A DNA stretch of 64,000 bases, from contig JAKZAN010000002.1 in NCBI GenBank assembly GCA_023053545.1, positions 12,148,790 to 12,212,789 of the forward strand, in the 5' to 3' direction. The translations under genes and the position numbers were made by a program. The notes beneath the pieces were generated by a model. It did no database searches. It had not been told where the DNA came from and was given only the letters and a program-made list of their open reading frames with translations. Source of the DNA: Lepidurus packardi. Taxonomy: Eukaryota; Arthropoda; Branchiopoda; Notostraca; Triopsidae. This document shows positions 62,801 to 64,000 of the stretch, piece by piece. Within the stretch, counting starts at the first letter, position 1; every line of letters begins with the position of its first letter.

Positions 62801-64000
62801 TGGGTCGCTTTGGTTTTGGTTATGATAAACGCTTTTAAAACAGCGTCATCGACGGGATAGCAACAATGCTGCTCCGTCCAGGGCGCAAAATGGAAAAGAA
62901 AAAGACGAAAAAAAAAGCTATATACATAGCCAGGGAGAGCATTTTGTCGTTGGCTATGGGACTTCTGCTTATCCGATTTACGGGCTAGTGCTCCCATTTG
63001 CCATGCGATTTGGCAACCCCGAGAGCTCTATAGACGCTGCTACCATCGCCATCATCCAACTTGCCCTGACATTGCACGAGTCATTAGCGTCCCGATCCAT
63101 TGCTTCCTTTTTTTATGTGTGTGCTTTTCGTGTAAAAGGAAGAAAATCTCGCGACACAATTGGCTAGCGCGCCCTAACGCTATATTGCTGATCCCAATCG
63201 CAGCCAACACCCTATTCTTGCCTTCTTCTCGGGCTCACAATTATCGACCTTTCTGGGTGCCAGTTTCCGTAATTCGTCCGCTCAAATTTGTCATTCTACA
63301 TTTATTTTGGGCTTTTTATAATGTTCCGTATTTGAGGAACCAATTCGTCACTCATTAAGCGTTGAAAATTACCACAATTAAAGCACAGCTCCAATAATGT
63401 TGGGGGCGTTTAATGGGGGTCGTAGATGTCAATTCCCATGATTGGACTAATGGGAATCCTCACGACTGGCAAAGGGTCAAAAGGAGAGCTCATCCTTCAC
63501 GACATGGTTATCTTGGGATTGACTAGCTAAAACTAACACGCGGTATGTTTCCATGTCTTTTAGGGTATACAGTGGTACAGCATCCCCCCTTTCCAAAACG
63601 TTTATTTAACAAGCCAAGAAAACCTATTAATGACTTCCTGTTCGAATCCGGTTCGTTAGTTGAACAAGATGGGCGTGGTTCCTTGTATCGCGACAAGTTT
63701 CGAATTCCGTCTCGAAAATCTTCCGGCGTAAACACATGCGAAGATTTTAACCACTGCGACGGAAATGGACTTAATCGATTCTCTCGCTCTACAGAACCTT
63801 TAAGAAGAAGCTAAAAAATATATTTAAAAAATACAGGAAAGAATAGCAACAAATCTCAATGTCTATTAGCTTGACTTCGAGTTCTTCTAATCGAAGCATC
63901 TTGCATAAATCCCTCCCAGACTTTAACGACTTCCTTCCCAGCAGAGTAGCGAAGATGTTTTTTTGGTCATTTTCTGCTTAAGTTGTGTAAGAATGACTTC
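59887..64000. other. Right-hand intergenic region, no supported gene
   Basis: The first 230 bp are GC-rich and probably include the promoter of the orphan gene. The remainder has only ORFs under 110 codons without recognisable domains. A possible coding exon at 63559-63814 (plus; acceptor CATGTCTTTTAG, then an 85-codon frame) is open but cannot be tied to a gene. No tRNA was confirmed. Confidence 0.45.

Noticed and set aside
63620..63660. tRNA-like B box (GTTCGAATCC)
   Set aside because: No matching A box, acceptor stem or anticodon arm could be folded around it; it lies inside an open reading frame.

Overview
The window is nuclear DNA of an arthropod. A small-genome branchiopod crustacean of the Daphnia type is most likely. 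This is an inference from short introns (mostly 45-100 bp) with canonical GT/AG junctions, compact neighbouring genes, low-complexity tyrosine/proline-rich cuticle-like genes, and arthropod-type homeodomains. No taxon-specific marker was searched. No rRNA, tRNA, CRISPR or bacterial-type operon was seen. Exon joins were built by hand; every multi-exon model below closes in frame across all its junctions.

Left part (about 0.5-13.5 kb) is gene-dense. It holds a small secreted tyrosine-rich protein (+), TAB1 (-), a probable mobile element carrying an OB-fold/zinc-ribbon (RPA-like) reading frame, cytosolic Xaa-Pro aminopeptidase XPNPEP1 (+), a second small secreted alanine/tyrosine-rich protein (+), and a mitochondrial-type acetyl-CoA hydrolase / 4-hydroxybutyrate CoA-transferase (-).

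Central part (about 14-49 kb) is a homeobox neighbourhood of three ANTP/NK-class genes: Hhex (-, 15.2-14.0 kb), Hmx/Nk5 (-, 26.8-23.4 kb) and slouch/Nk1 (+, 38.5-41.1 kb). They are separated by 8-12 kb of DNA with no convincing coding potential. Such regions around NK genes normally hold developmental enhancers. They also contain a foldback (inverted-repeat) element, a perfect 11-bp hairpin and clusters of nuclear-receptor half-sites.

Right part (about 49.5-60 kb) holds an uninterrupted hexosaminidase D-like type II membrane enzyme (-), the coiled-coil dense-core-vesicle/Golgi protein CCDC186 in 11 exons (+), and an unrecognised single-exon 396-residue protein (-). The final 4 kb has no supported gene.

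The most interesting large-scale signal is linkage. Hhex, Hmx, Nk1, XPNPEP1 and CCDC186 lie within 50 kb here, and from memory their human orthologues all lie on the long arm of chromosome 10 (10q23-q26). The window therefore looks like a compact surviving piece of an ancestral bilaterian NK-linked gene block.
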